64,000 bases of DNA from Phallusia mammillata (taxonomy: Eukaryota > Chordata > Ascidiacea > Phlebobranchia > Ascidiidae). Position numbers and translations under genes: made by a program. Where the stretch lies: positions 21,564 to 85,563 of the forward strand of contig QLIY01000680.1 in assembly GCA_003260075.1 (NCBI GenBank), in the 5' to 3' direction. Positions 49,330-61,000 of this stretch are shown here, in pieces (the stretch's first letter is position 1; each line of letters starts with the position of its first letter). The notes under the pieces are model-generated. The model saw only the letters and a list, made by a program, of their open reading frames with translations, ran no database searches and was not told where the DNA came from.

Positions 49330-52300
49330 AAGCGCAACAGGAGAGATTGAGAAACAATTTGGAAGGAGGCACAACGAATAACACCACAGGCGATTGCTTA
49401 GCAGCCCTCATCTTCAACAACGTGATTCGAAACGGGATGTTCTCGCTTTCTCAACTCGTCGGTTACACGCAGTTTATGGTAATTATGAAATTGCTAAAAT
49501 AGGGGACAATTATAATATGAACAAGAAACTTTCACAAGTTCAAATCAGAAGTAATGAGGCTTTATGGACACGCTAAAACCATGTATTAACTTTCATTCTG
49601 TCTGCACAAAATATCAGCAGCGTAAACACATCCATCAAAATTACTGGTATTGACAAAACACGTGTGGTTGCACTGAATGGTATGCAGCAGCGCTAACTCG
49701 CCTATAATGTGTCCTTTTTTGTCGAAATTTTTTATTAATATTTAATGCCAGTGATTTAAATAATTAATGCAGTATCGTGATTTATAGCACTTGCGGTTAT
49801 TTTTATAATGCATGCATATGCACAATCTTTTTACGCATCAGGTGTTTTTACTAAACTTAGAAAACTTTTTTGGGAGGGGGCGTAGTTTTACGACCTTTGT
49901 TAAGACAATACCAAAAAAACTTATTAATATATTTCAGCCAAGAAAATACTCCCTGTATTTACGGATCAATTTGTCCCAAGTTGGAAAACATGTTTCACAA
50001 GATTAGCGCCAAAGTTTTATGTTTAATCCAGAATATTTTAAGGATTTTATTCAGCTGCACGATGTCAATGTAAAGTCGTATTCTAACCCTGTGGTAAAAA
50101 ATGGGTTCGTGTCGACTAACTAATCGAAAGCAAAAATGGTTGGTGGGCGAAAAATCGAAAAAATACAACTTAGGTGATTTGCTTAGAACCGCTTCCGACA
50201 GCTGTAGTTAAGGATTCAAACCATTTTCAACCGGTTCTGGGTATTAATAGGATCGATGGTGTGTTATTTGACGAGTAAAAAATGTTTTGCTCCGGATAAC
50301 TGAAAAAAAAAACGTTGGAACCGGAACCGATTCATGCAGACCAAACAACATATTCGGTTTACGTTTCAGGTATTCGTTATTATTCGACTGATTATTTGCG
50401 GTGCCTTGGCTGGAAGACTGTTTGCAAACGATGTAAAGCATATTTTCTGCGACGCAACAAGAAGCGACAACACAACGTAAGCTGGAATAAATGGTTTTTA
50501 TCCAACATTTAAATCAGTGGCATTTTGAGCAAGCTAAAAATGTTTTAAGAAATAGCCTTTAAACATAAAAGCATTAGGCCAATAAATGATAAGTAGGCTG
50601 CACTGATGAGATCTTATAGGTCGAAAGAGTGTGCACTGTATGCAACTTTTAACAGTTTAAGAATCACCGAATCAAGATGATTAAGGAAAGTAAAGCTAGA
50701 GGTATCGCAAAAAATGTTGATCATGACATTTATATAGGCCTACCCTGAGTATGAAAGTCATTGACCCTTATTTTTGTTTATGGAAAGCGCTTATAACTAT
50801 AGGGAAACTTAAGCAGGAAAAAGCAAATGTAAGCTGGACAGAATGATTGTGCTTTAAATACCCGGTAAATGGTTGTAAGCTACAACAAACATTTCTAACT
50901 GTTGCCCAACTACAAAAATTATTAAAAGAACGTGCTTGCATTCAACAGACAGTTGGACGAAGACAGTGTGACACTGAACCCATTCAACGACACGGTAGAA
51001 ATAAGAGAAACGTGTCTAAGGTAATTTATGCCAATTTACGTAAATTTCAAGCTAAAAAACGCTTTTACAAAACGGTAAAAAGAACTTTTATCACTGACAA
51101 AGGGAATTTTTCGCTCTATGTCGCCTCTTGAAGTTGCCTTGTTACTACATAAAGAGTTGTACAATCAAATATAACAATATAAAAGATTTTGTGTGCTTTG
51201 AAACACTACAATTTGAATCAACGCATTTGCAAGATTAAAGTGAGTTATAACAGGTTTCGATCAGTCAAAGTATTTTGTAATTTACAATCAGCTGATTTGA
51301 ATAAATTTTAAACTGCCCGAAAACTTCAAAAATAGTTAAACAAATACCCAAACCCCAGGCTTTCAATCATACGTGAAGCAAAATAACGCCATTAACCATA
51401 TTTCAATGCAGAATAGCTTATCATGGATCCATATCACCTCTTATCGGGTGGGCGCTCACCCTGCTAACATCTGTCATACCGTGGCTGGTGGTTTTACCGT
51501 GGACACCGTTTGAAATCGGACAAGACTACGTTCGCTGTCCACTAGAAGGCTGCAAATGGCCGTGCCTAACCACATTTATATCGGCGTTCATAAGAGCAAT
51601 AACAAGGTAAGAGATATAAGCGGTGTTTTTTAACTTTTGGGAGGAATTTAAATCAATTTGTGGTTTAAGACACTTAAGCTCCGGGAATATAACCTATAAA
51701 GTTGATGAAAGACAACCAATTTTAAATGATCTTTGTATGGTTTAGCATCTATTATGTAGCCTATTGGGTAAGAATGAGAATGTTTCAAATTGTTAAGTGA
51801 GGAATTCGTGGATAAACGTTGGGAACCACTCATGTAGGGGGTGAATTACAATTTAAATTTAGTTCGTATTATCAATTTCACAGAACTAATGTTTTAAATT
51901 GTCGCAGATTAATTTTGGAGATCACCGCGTTCGTTGGTATTATTGTGGCTTACAGAATGTACGTACCCAAGTACGTCAGTTGCTATGACGATACGATCAC
52001 GTGTGTGTTACCGGAGAGCGAGGAAAAAACATGTTTTCTCTGGATGTTGACTTGCATCAATGCGGTAAGTGGCTTCACACGAGCCAAGCTGTAATAAACC
52101 ACTCTTACAAACCTACTTTACATATTTGGATAAAAACACACCATGGGTTCTGCCTATATAATAAGGGTATTTGCCTGTGTTAATTGCATGTTGATCACAA
52201 CACCAGAATAATAGTGCTCTGATGTATATCTAGATATAGTTACGGAAAATTCCAAAGCCTTTGGTTCACAAAAAAGTAGAATTAGTAAAGACAGCGCGAA

Positions 52301-53933
52301 CGTAGGTGGTCCCAAATTATCATTTAATTGATTTCGTAAGATAATTCGCCGTAAATAATCCAGTTTCACGCAAGCCGTACTTCTTTAAACTAAAGCTCGT
52401 CAGTTGTCACGATTGAAAGTCTGATACGGGGCGTAATGGGATGTTTTTGACAAAGCGTTAAAATAAAATGAACTTATTTAAATCAATTGTTATGACCAAT
52501 ACCAGTAACAAAAAATCAGTTACAAACACACCACGAATTGAGGCTCAAATATTCACACATGAAAACCAAAATTTTATAAAGAACAACTCTTTCCACTTCT
52601 AAACAGTGCCCCTTACTTTTTTGGGGCCCGAACTGTAGTTATCTCAAAAAAAAATCTAAAATCTGATTCTAAAATTTTACGTTGCTAAAAGACACCGTAT
52701 TGACTCAATCAAAAGTTTGTCTAGGAAATCGAATTACATTAAATCCTCTTACGTATTTCACAGTGAGTCATAACACTCATGCAAAAAAAAACTGAACTAT
52801 TCCCCTGGCACGAAATTGGTCGTTTGAAATTCCCTGTACCATAACTTGTATATGGAATCTAGTAACAAGTTATCAAATAGTAGGTGGTCTTGTTTTCCTA
52901 GATAACTGCGGGTCTTTCGGTGTGGGAAATTTTCCACATGTACACAAACAAGGAGCTGTACGATAAAGACATGCCAGATACGTACGCTTTCCGCGAGATT
53001 CGCTGTGACAGGTAAGGTTTTAATACTTGTGGTTTCATGATATTTAAACTATTCAGGTCAATGTTGTAAGTCGGGCCGGGCTTCAGTTTGGGTAAAAAGG
53101 GCTTATGGCTTCACACTTGGCCATAATTGTGCAGCAATTTTACCAATATTTGGGAATCTTCCATGCTAAGAAGCTCTGTTATTCTTTACCATAGAATGTC
53201 AAGAATTTTTAGCCCACAGCCCGCAGATAGAGTTATTACCCAGTCGCAAATTACAAAGTACAAGTTGTGCTTAAATATACCAGACGCTGTTGTGTGATTA
53301 GGCAGCAACAGGACGAAATTCTGTGTCCTTTGTGTAGTCAGTAATTCCATTGGTTCGACTTACAATTGGTTATGGTGCTTGCCAACAAGCAAAACATATC
53401 GCGTTTCGAGCAAGAATTCGTGCATTCAACCTTGTCATGTTTTGACAGTTTAGTACTTACAAATAGACTGTACGTTGTTCGTTACTAAGTGCGCTTTTAC
53501 AAGACACAACGAGTGCAAACTTGTAATCAAAATTTCGATTGGTTTATGGATAAACATACCAAGTATACCTTGTTTTAACCAAAATTAAATCCACACACCA
53601 GTAAGCAATACAACAGCGCAAATGCAAAAAGCAGTAGATTTTCGGCAGAAAATGATGCTAATTTTTATCGGAAAACTTGTCACTATAACCATGGACAGTG
53701 TTCTTTAATAACCGGACAAGCCAGCAAATTTGATGTTTCTTATTTACAGCAGCTACTTGGCACAAAGTGAAACCAAAGCTGTAATGGAAAACGACTGGTC
53801 GATGTCTAGGGTGGGAAAAGAACGGCCGAGCACATCTACAGCTCCGAAACAGAGCGAAAGCTGTGGCAAAGAAAATGGAAACGATGTTGGGATTTCGACA
53901 CCAGCAAGTGATTGCCTCGAAGACCCATTCTAA
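49330..53933 (+). CDS. Connexin-like gap-junction protein, 5'-incomplete
   Basis: Exons: 49330-49478, 50370-50476, 51412-51606, 51908-52064, 52902-53011, 53750-53933 (stop 53931-53933). All phases agree; 299 residues plus an unseen start. Four membrane spans in connexin order: TM1 FVIIRLIICGALA (human connexins: IFRILLLGTA), first loop, TM2 starting SPLIGWALTLLTSVIPWLVV, TM3 RLILEITAFVGIIVAY with the conserved Glu, second loop ending TCVLPESEEKT (compare DCFLSRPTEKT), TM4, then a hydrophilic Ser-rich tail. Connexins form hexameric channels between cells. The spacing from the TM1 Arg to the first loop Cys matches connexins, but two of the three canonical first-loop cysteines are missing. The exon 49330 frame extends about 20 residues before the expected connexin start, so an upstream exon, or initiation at the ATG at 49436, must be considered. 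AATAAA at 54249 is a possible poly(A) signal. Confidence 0.72.
51640..51834. mobile_element. hAT-like MITE relative in connexin intron
   Basis: About 195 bp related to 59686-59928: shared GGGAGGAATT, GAATATAACCT, GATCTTTGTATGGTTTAGC and GTGAGGAATT, ending GTTGGGAACCACT. The left end is decayed. Lies between connexin exons 3 and 4. Confidence 0.6.
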
Positions 53934-55336
53934 TGCAGCTATTGGTGTTTTTTAAGTGTTCTTTTGATGCGAATTTAAAGCGAGCTTAAAGAAGTCAACG
54001 GTAAACTGAATTTTATAGTTTTCAATGTCGAAAAAGTGAATTGGGGAGATTTTTGAAGGCACAACTATAACGTCAATAACGTATTAAAGAAGTAACAAAA
54101 AACAATATGCCGTACAATGTTCATGGACTTAATTATACCCCAAGTTACAACAGTCCACATAGATGTTTTTGAACATCTTCAAAACTATACCTGCTATTCA
54201 TGTACCAACTGCTTGAAGAAAATAATGTTTTGGAAAGAGTATGCGAAGAATAAAACAAGTAAACTCAATATAAGCTACTTGTACAAGCTATTTCCTTAGT
54301 ATTTTTACGCCAAACCGAAAGTAGTTCAAAAACAAAATGGGGAACAATCGAAAGATGAAAAATTCACAAGCCGCAACTCATTCACCAATATGATCGAGCT
54401 TGTGTTACGCTTTGTTTTGCTTTTGAAGTTCAGTCTCTGTCTTGCCATTGTTCGTTGCGTTTTCAGTATTGTTTCGTCCTTTTCATCAATTTGTTTGCAT
54501 TAAAATTAAAACTATCAAATGTCTTTAAGAGCAAAACTTTTTGGGAAAAAAGCTTTTGTATGCACGTAGAAAAATGCATCACACCAAATACAAATCGGGT
54601 TTTTTGATGTATTTTTTGCAAAGGAAAAAATCAGCCTGAGGTGGGATTTGAACCCAGAAGCACAATATCAGCCAATCTGGAGGCTCGACAACAAATTTGT
54701 ATCTGATGTACAGTTGCGAGAAAGATTGGGTTTTATTTTTCTTGACTGTAAATTTTCAATGCAATGTAGCCAAGACAAAAAATCAAAGCATGTGACAAAT
54801 CACCTTCATATTTTTATATGCTTTACTTTGAACCAAGACAATGAAAACTACCTATTTTTGAAACAAACAAATCGCTGTCCAACATCTCAACCGATTCCTG
54901 TATTCATCCGACAACCTCTCGTCTGCCATCAAGTGGTAAACATTTCCCATTTCAAAGTTTGCATGACATGATATCAACCATTAATTGGAGGCCATGAAGC
55001 CATTACTTGCTGATGTAGTGATTGTGGAAGCCATTCCAAATAAGCTTTACGTAAAACTGTAAAAAACACGATTTAAAAAGCATTGAACATGACAATTCAA
55101 AGTGGTTGTTTTCGAATAAACTCTCAAGTTTGATGGCGAAAAAGGTATAGTAGGGCATTATATTGTTAGGAACATTACACACGGTCTTTAAAGGTAGTTT
55201 ATTCAAAAAACATAACTGCCATTGTGTTTTTGATTGTAAGTTTAATTTAATTGCTTCTAAAAGCGTAAACAATAACAAAAAAGGCATTTTTGGCACCTCT
55301 TGAACAATTTAATTGGATTCGGATTTTTATTTAGAG

Positions 55337-55793
55337 CAGTGGTTCCCAATCTTTTTTTTGTCGCGACCCAAATACTTACCAAAATTTCGTTTTGTGGCTT
55401 CTCGCGACCCATGGATATGCCTTCTTACTATTTGGGTTGTATTTTTGTTTGTAAATGAGGAAAGTTTTTCGAAAATTACTACGCTAGTTTGAAAAATAAA
55501 AACATCAAACAAAAATTAACGTTTTTCCGCCAACTTTAGGGCTGGTTCAAAGCATTATGAGCCAGACAACGCTTAATAGTGATCTCACACAAACATTATG
55601 ACGTCACAAACAGAATAATTCACTATCACGCCAAATAGCCATGAAATTGTTATTGGGAAACAATTCATAGCCTTGGGAAATAACAAAATAACGCTACGAA
55701 ACGTAGATGCTCTAATTGTCACAAAACTGGCGACCCAACAGAATTTACAGGCGACCCAACTTTGGGTCGCGACCCATAGGTTGGGAAACACTG
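55337..55793. mobile_element. hAT-like element, 457 bp
   Basis: Inverted ends CAGTGGTTCCCAATC and GTTGGGAAACACTG, extended by GTCGCGACCCA/TGGGTCGCGAC inside. Flanks ATTTAGAG and GTTTAGAA share a TTTAGA core, an imperfect 8-bp target duplication. No transposase frame. Confidence 0.7.
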
Positions 55794-57950
55794 GTTTAGA
55801 ATACTCCAGCAAATAATTGTATATTCTGCCTACTGTTAGGTAAGCCTAAGTTTATTTACAAATAAACGGCCGTCGCTGATACGTTATGCAGAAAGAATTT
55901 TTTTGATAATTATCCAACACATAGTTGCAAGTCGGGCCGGGTTCGGGGCCCAATTTCAGACCAATTTATTATTTCAGACAGAAGTACTTCACGAAGAAAC
56001 AACTATGGCAAATAGATTTAAAACAAAAGTTAGGATAACTTACAGGTTTGGTCTTGCTTCCAAGCTTCCAACAGTTTCAATTTCGAATCGACACCGCGAC
56101 TGCTTAAAGCTCCCAACATTGTTTCTGTTCGTGGTTGCAAGCTGAAATAAAACAATTTATGTTTAGATTAAACGCAGCTTAAAATAGACAATCATTTATA
56201 GGCAAAAGTGGTAAATAAACAAAACATGCCACAACCCCTTTTGTGACATTGACCCAACAACGATGTGATTTTAATCATGGCGACGAAAGAAGTAGACATC
56301 TTTACTATTACAAATCGAAACTGAAATTGCCCTCCTATATCACGCCTTAATACTTTCGTCACACGAAATATTTAGCTAATTAAAGGACTTCTGACGCAAC
56401 CTTGTCAAACCGCCAGGGTTTTTAATCGCACCTAGAATAAAACTGATAAAGTATCAGGTGATTTTGTACTATCTATAAAAGGAATACATAGGCTAGTCAT
56501 ATAAAAAAACCAAGAGTTTCAAGAGTTTTCGCAAAAGAAGAAAAATCAAGAGTTTTCACAAATTACAAAAAATACTAACCTTAATACTAGATGCATGCAA
56601 CCCAAAAATTGTCTGTTATTTCTCTTTTTATTGCTTGGTCTTGTGTTAATCCACAGTGCTGAACAATTACTTTCGTTTCTTCTTTCGCTGTTTTACCTCG
56701 TTATAACTGTCACCTATTAACTGACTGACTTTAAAATAGACTAATTTTCTGTGCTAGCATGATAACTGTTGAAAACCCTTCCATCTGATCTGACTAACAA
56801 TAAAGTTTTCACAAATTCAACTCAACGCTCTACACTTATCATGCGCTCAAAATACAGGTTTCGTTCAAGATCATACGTTTGACTATTTCGCGAAAACTGT
56901 CTCAACGATAACATTTTTTACTGTTCGTGGTTATGTTATAACTGCTTTGCCTCATTTTCGTTTTTGACGAATATATACGAAACAAAACTTTGCCTCGACG
57001 ATAATAGCGTCAAAAGTAAAAGCCGATGTGGGTCCCGCCAGGCAAAAAATATATATTTATATATAATACAACGTAACTTACAAACGGACAAATTATTACT
57101 ATGTACTCGTTTGTCGCACGTCAACTATAACATAGAATCGTAAAATTCAAATCCCACGTTGCTAGTGTTGTCCCAAAACGTCAACAATTTGTTTACCTGA
57201 GACAAACCAATATGTAAACCATGAATCTATAAGACAACAAACTGTTCAGACCAACGATTTCAAAAAGCAAATGGGCTTTATCATCCTTACAATGTAACTT
57301 AAATGAAAGTATTTTTAGACCGCTGCCACACATTTGCCTTGCGCCCTAAATTCTCTTACTTGACAAACACCTCTACACCAGAAACTCCTTTACGTCATAA
57401 AGTATTTTATGTCGCAATTTGTTTGACGTCACAAAGAACTTCCTTAAGTCACCGAAAACCGAAACAAAGTAAAGCGCTTGAACCGAAGTGCAAATTTACC
57501 CTTTACAACAGGCAACACCAAAACATCAACTAGAAGCATCAACTTTAAACTAAAGACACTTGCCTGCGTTTACATTGGTATAAAATAACCATGCTAAAAC
57601 TTAAACAGCTCATCACACAATGACTAGATACTAGAGGTTTGTGTATCCTATTATTAAGCACCTACATCCCAATGAACCGAAGAAAAATCTCATTTAAAAG
57701 TTCCCACACAAGTCAATCTTACTTTGCCCACGTCTTCACCATAGTTGCGGGACGAGATAGTAGTGACGTAACAAAACGCTTCAGTGACGTAACAATCTGT
57801 CCTTCCAGGAGAAATCGGGCAAACCAACGGTATCTGCGACAAAATACAAATTGGTGAAAATAATCAACAATAAAAATAACAAATCTTTTCAAAAAAGTCG
57901 GACAAATGTAACCACAACATCAGATTTTTGACTGTAATATGGTATATTTT

Positions 57951-58011
57951 ACTCAGTTGGTAGAGCGGCCCCCGGAAAGGTTTGAGTCGTGGGTTCGAAT
58001 CTCACCGGAAG
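57951..58011 (+). pseudogene. tRNA-like sequence (pseudogene or SINE head)
   Basis: CTCAGTTGGTAGAGCG resembles the A box and GTGGGTTCGAATCTCAC a well-paired T arm with the B box. The 3' acceptor strand CGGAAGC has no complement upstream of the D arm, so it cannot form a normal tRNA. Likely a tRNA-derived SINE or pseudogene. Confidence 0.5.
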
Positions 58012-58052
58012 CTAGATTTGTCCTTCTAAATGCTTAATTTGGCATAAAGCCT

Positions 58053-61000
58053 TTAATATGAGTCGAGTACTATGGTACATAATACGTTTTTACCAAACAT
58101 CTTTGAATTGAGCTTTAATTTTGTATTTAAAAGCTCTCCACTTTGACTTTTGTTTGCAAAATACCTTTCCAATCCCGGTGGGAAAGAAATCTCCACCTCT
58201 CCGAGTTGCCATGCCAACCGGCCGTAGGTGGCAGTGACGTGGCACCTGACGTCACCGGTGACGCGTTCAAACGTGGGCTCCATTGATGAGAGAGGTTTCG
58301 AGAATGTGCAGTAGTTGGGGCAGAAAGATGCAAGCCATTCCGGTTCTACTGCTACTATATCTGTAATGGTGAACTTGTATTAAAGAAAAATGAATATCAA
58401 ACATGCTGAAATGTTATCAGGGATATTTGAAGTATGAAGTTACACTTTTTTGACGAGGACTTGTTGCAACTGGTATTACAGTACGCCTGGTGCAAAGGCG
58501 TTACACCGAATCAAACCGGTCGCCAAAATATTCCCTTATGACTAGCGTAGTCTAGAAAAATCAAGCTTACGGTGGGATTCGAACCCACGACAGGAGTCTT
58601 TCTGGGACTCGCGCTCTACCAAATGAGCTACACAATGTAACTGGTAGTAAGACAAATTAAGACTATTCATATGCAAAAAATAGGTAACATTTCAAGTTGC
58701 TAACTGATATGTGGCATAGAAAAGAATTATTTCTGAAAGAACTTTATTTAAGATGATTACCTCTCATGTAAGGGTGTTTCCCTCCGTCCATCTCAACGAT
58801 TTCTTGAAACGTGACGTAGGCGGGCAACGGATCACGTGACAACACCGATTCCGGGTGAATGAACACGGGTTCGTCCATGAGAAGACTGCAAAGTACACGG
58901 CGTGTCAAAGTTTGCAAACCTCCTGGATGTAAACGTATATTGCACGCCAACTAACCACTGATACGCCCCACGCATTTTCTTCGCCTCCGAAGCGGGAACA
59001 TCGGGATTCTTCGGAATTAATCGGGCCACGTGATCGCCGAACGCGGCTACGGTAATTTGCCTAAGCAAGCGAACCTAGAGCAAATAAAATGTTATTACCG
59101 TGGAGGGGTAAATGTAATGAATTTCGACAAATCACAAAGCGGTACTGCTTGGCCTTGACCTGTTATGACTGTGTGTTAAATTAAACACAAAGGCTAAGGT
59201 TTGCGATTGTGTCTCATTTACGACTTCAAAATGTTACAACACTCAGGAAGGGAAATTGTTCACAATTTTTCAAGTAACTGTTTGCATCGTACGTGAGATA
59301 TACGGTCGCATCAAACGAAAAGTCCAGCCCGATTTTGCAACTCTGCTTTGAGCCGAGTACACGAGTACTGCCTTGCCTCGGTCTATATATGACATGTATA
59401 CATTTCAAATACCTGATCATCGGTGGGAGGCTGCATTTTTGGATCTATGCATACGTCACAATCAGTGATGACGTAGTTGATCGTGTTGGTGAGCTGAGCG
59501 CGCAGTTTTCGAATTTCCAAAAGCGCTTTGGGCCTGAAATACGAAAAAACAAGAAAATGACAAACTGTCTACTACAGTCAATTCCGGTTAATCACAATAT
59601 CAATTTATGTGCATATGGATTGTAAATACCAAACAACCCTGTACTGTTCATAGTGATTCCGGATAAACGCAAATTCCGGTTAGTTTAGTGGTTTCCAACC
59701 GGGGAGGAATTCCTCCCAAGTTAGAAATTTAAAAACTTGAGGGGAGAAGTGTACTTAATTTTTTACACTATCGCTCAGAGAATATAACCTGTGATGTTGA
59801 TAAATGGGCTAATATTAAAAGATCTTTGTATGGTTTAGCATCTACTATGTAGTTTATTAGGGAGGTATAAAACTGTTTTGAATTGTAAAGTGAGGAATTA
59901 GATGGAAAAAAAACGTTGGGAACCACTGCTTTATTCGTTTCTGTCATTTACAATAATATTTATATGCCCATTTCATGCTAAATGATGCTACTAATAGCTC
60001 ACCCCCCCCCCCCATGGATTGTAAATACCAAACAACCCTGTACTGTTCATAGTGATTCCGGGTAAACGCAAATTCCGGTTAGTTTAGTGGTTTCCAACCA
60101 GGGAGGAATTCCTCCCAAGTTAGAAATTTAAAAACTTGAGGGGAGGAATGTACTTAATTTTTTACACTATAGCTCAGAGAATATAACCTGTGAAGTTGAT
60201 AAAAGACCCAATTTTGAATGATCTTTGTATGGTTTAGCATTTACTATGCAGTTTATTAGGGAGGAATACAACTGTTTTGAATTGTAAAGTGAGGAATTAG
60301 ATGAAAAACTTTTCACTGCCTTATTCGTTTCTGTCATTTGCAATAATACTTATATGCCCATTTCATGCTAAATGATGCTACTAATAGCTCACGGAATGTT
60401 AATGTAAATAAAAGCCAGTTTGAAAGCAAATCAAAACTAACATGGTAAAAAAAATTAGAAAGTTCTTGTACTAAAACATAACCACGGTTTTCGTTTGAAA
60501 TAAAACATCAAGGATTTAGCATCTACTATGTAATCTAATAGGGAGGATAAAATGTGTTTGAGGGATTTGTTGATAAAGGTTGGGACCACTGAGTTATACA
60601 CTGATAAAAATTGGGTGTACCTGATACAATGCGAGGCGCAGTAGCTAGGGGAAGCACCGGAATATTCAGCTGCCCCAACTGCCCCCAATAGCACCATGAG
60701 GTCACCGAGCGCTTTACGTTCCGCTCCACCGCCCACGCTGCTCCATAGCGCCTTCAAGTGCTGGAGACGTGCTCTGATTTGACGAACCTTGTCCTTGAAT
60801 GTTGAGAATTGAACCAAAAACTTTTGTAAATAAAATTTTTAACGAAAATAAAAACAAAACCTATTGTATTAAAGAAAAAACTTTTTTAACCGAAAACTTG
60901 TCTGAAGTCATGGACTCTGTATTTAAAATAAATATATTTCCCATTACTAACAGGCATATTTACGTTTGTAGCACATACTAATTTGGCACAACAAAAATAT

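Larger units (their letters stand above)
53934..58052. other. Intergenic region between convergent genes
   Basis: Contains the connexin 3' UTR, a hAT-like element (55337-55793), GC-rich inverted-repeat ends near 55923, several short TGACGT motifs and tRNA-like B-box fragments (near 54634 and 57951). The last exon or exons of the helicase gene could lie here, but I could not identify one. Confidence 0.45.

Noticed and set aside
49330-53933. Innexin/pannexin, claudin or DUOX maturation factor identity for the 4-TM gene
   Set aside because: The SEEKT motif after the second-loop Cys, TM1 Arg-Gly-Asp-Cys spacing and TM3 Glu fit connexins; DUOXA-type sequence features are absent despite the neighbouring DUOX.
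57951-58637. Functional tRNA genes
   Set aside because: Both tRNA-like sequences have good A/B boxes and T arms but acceptor strands that do not pair, so they were kept only as pseudogene/SINE-like.
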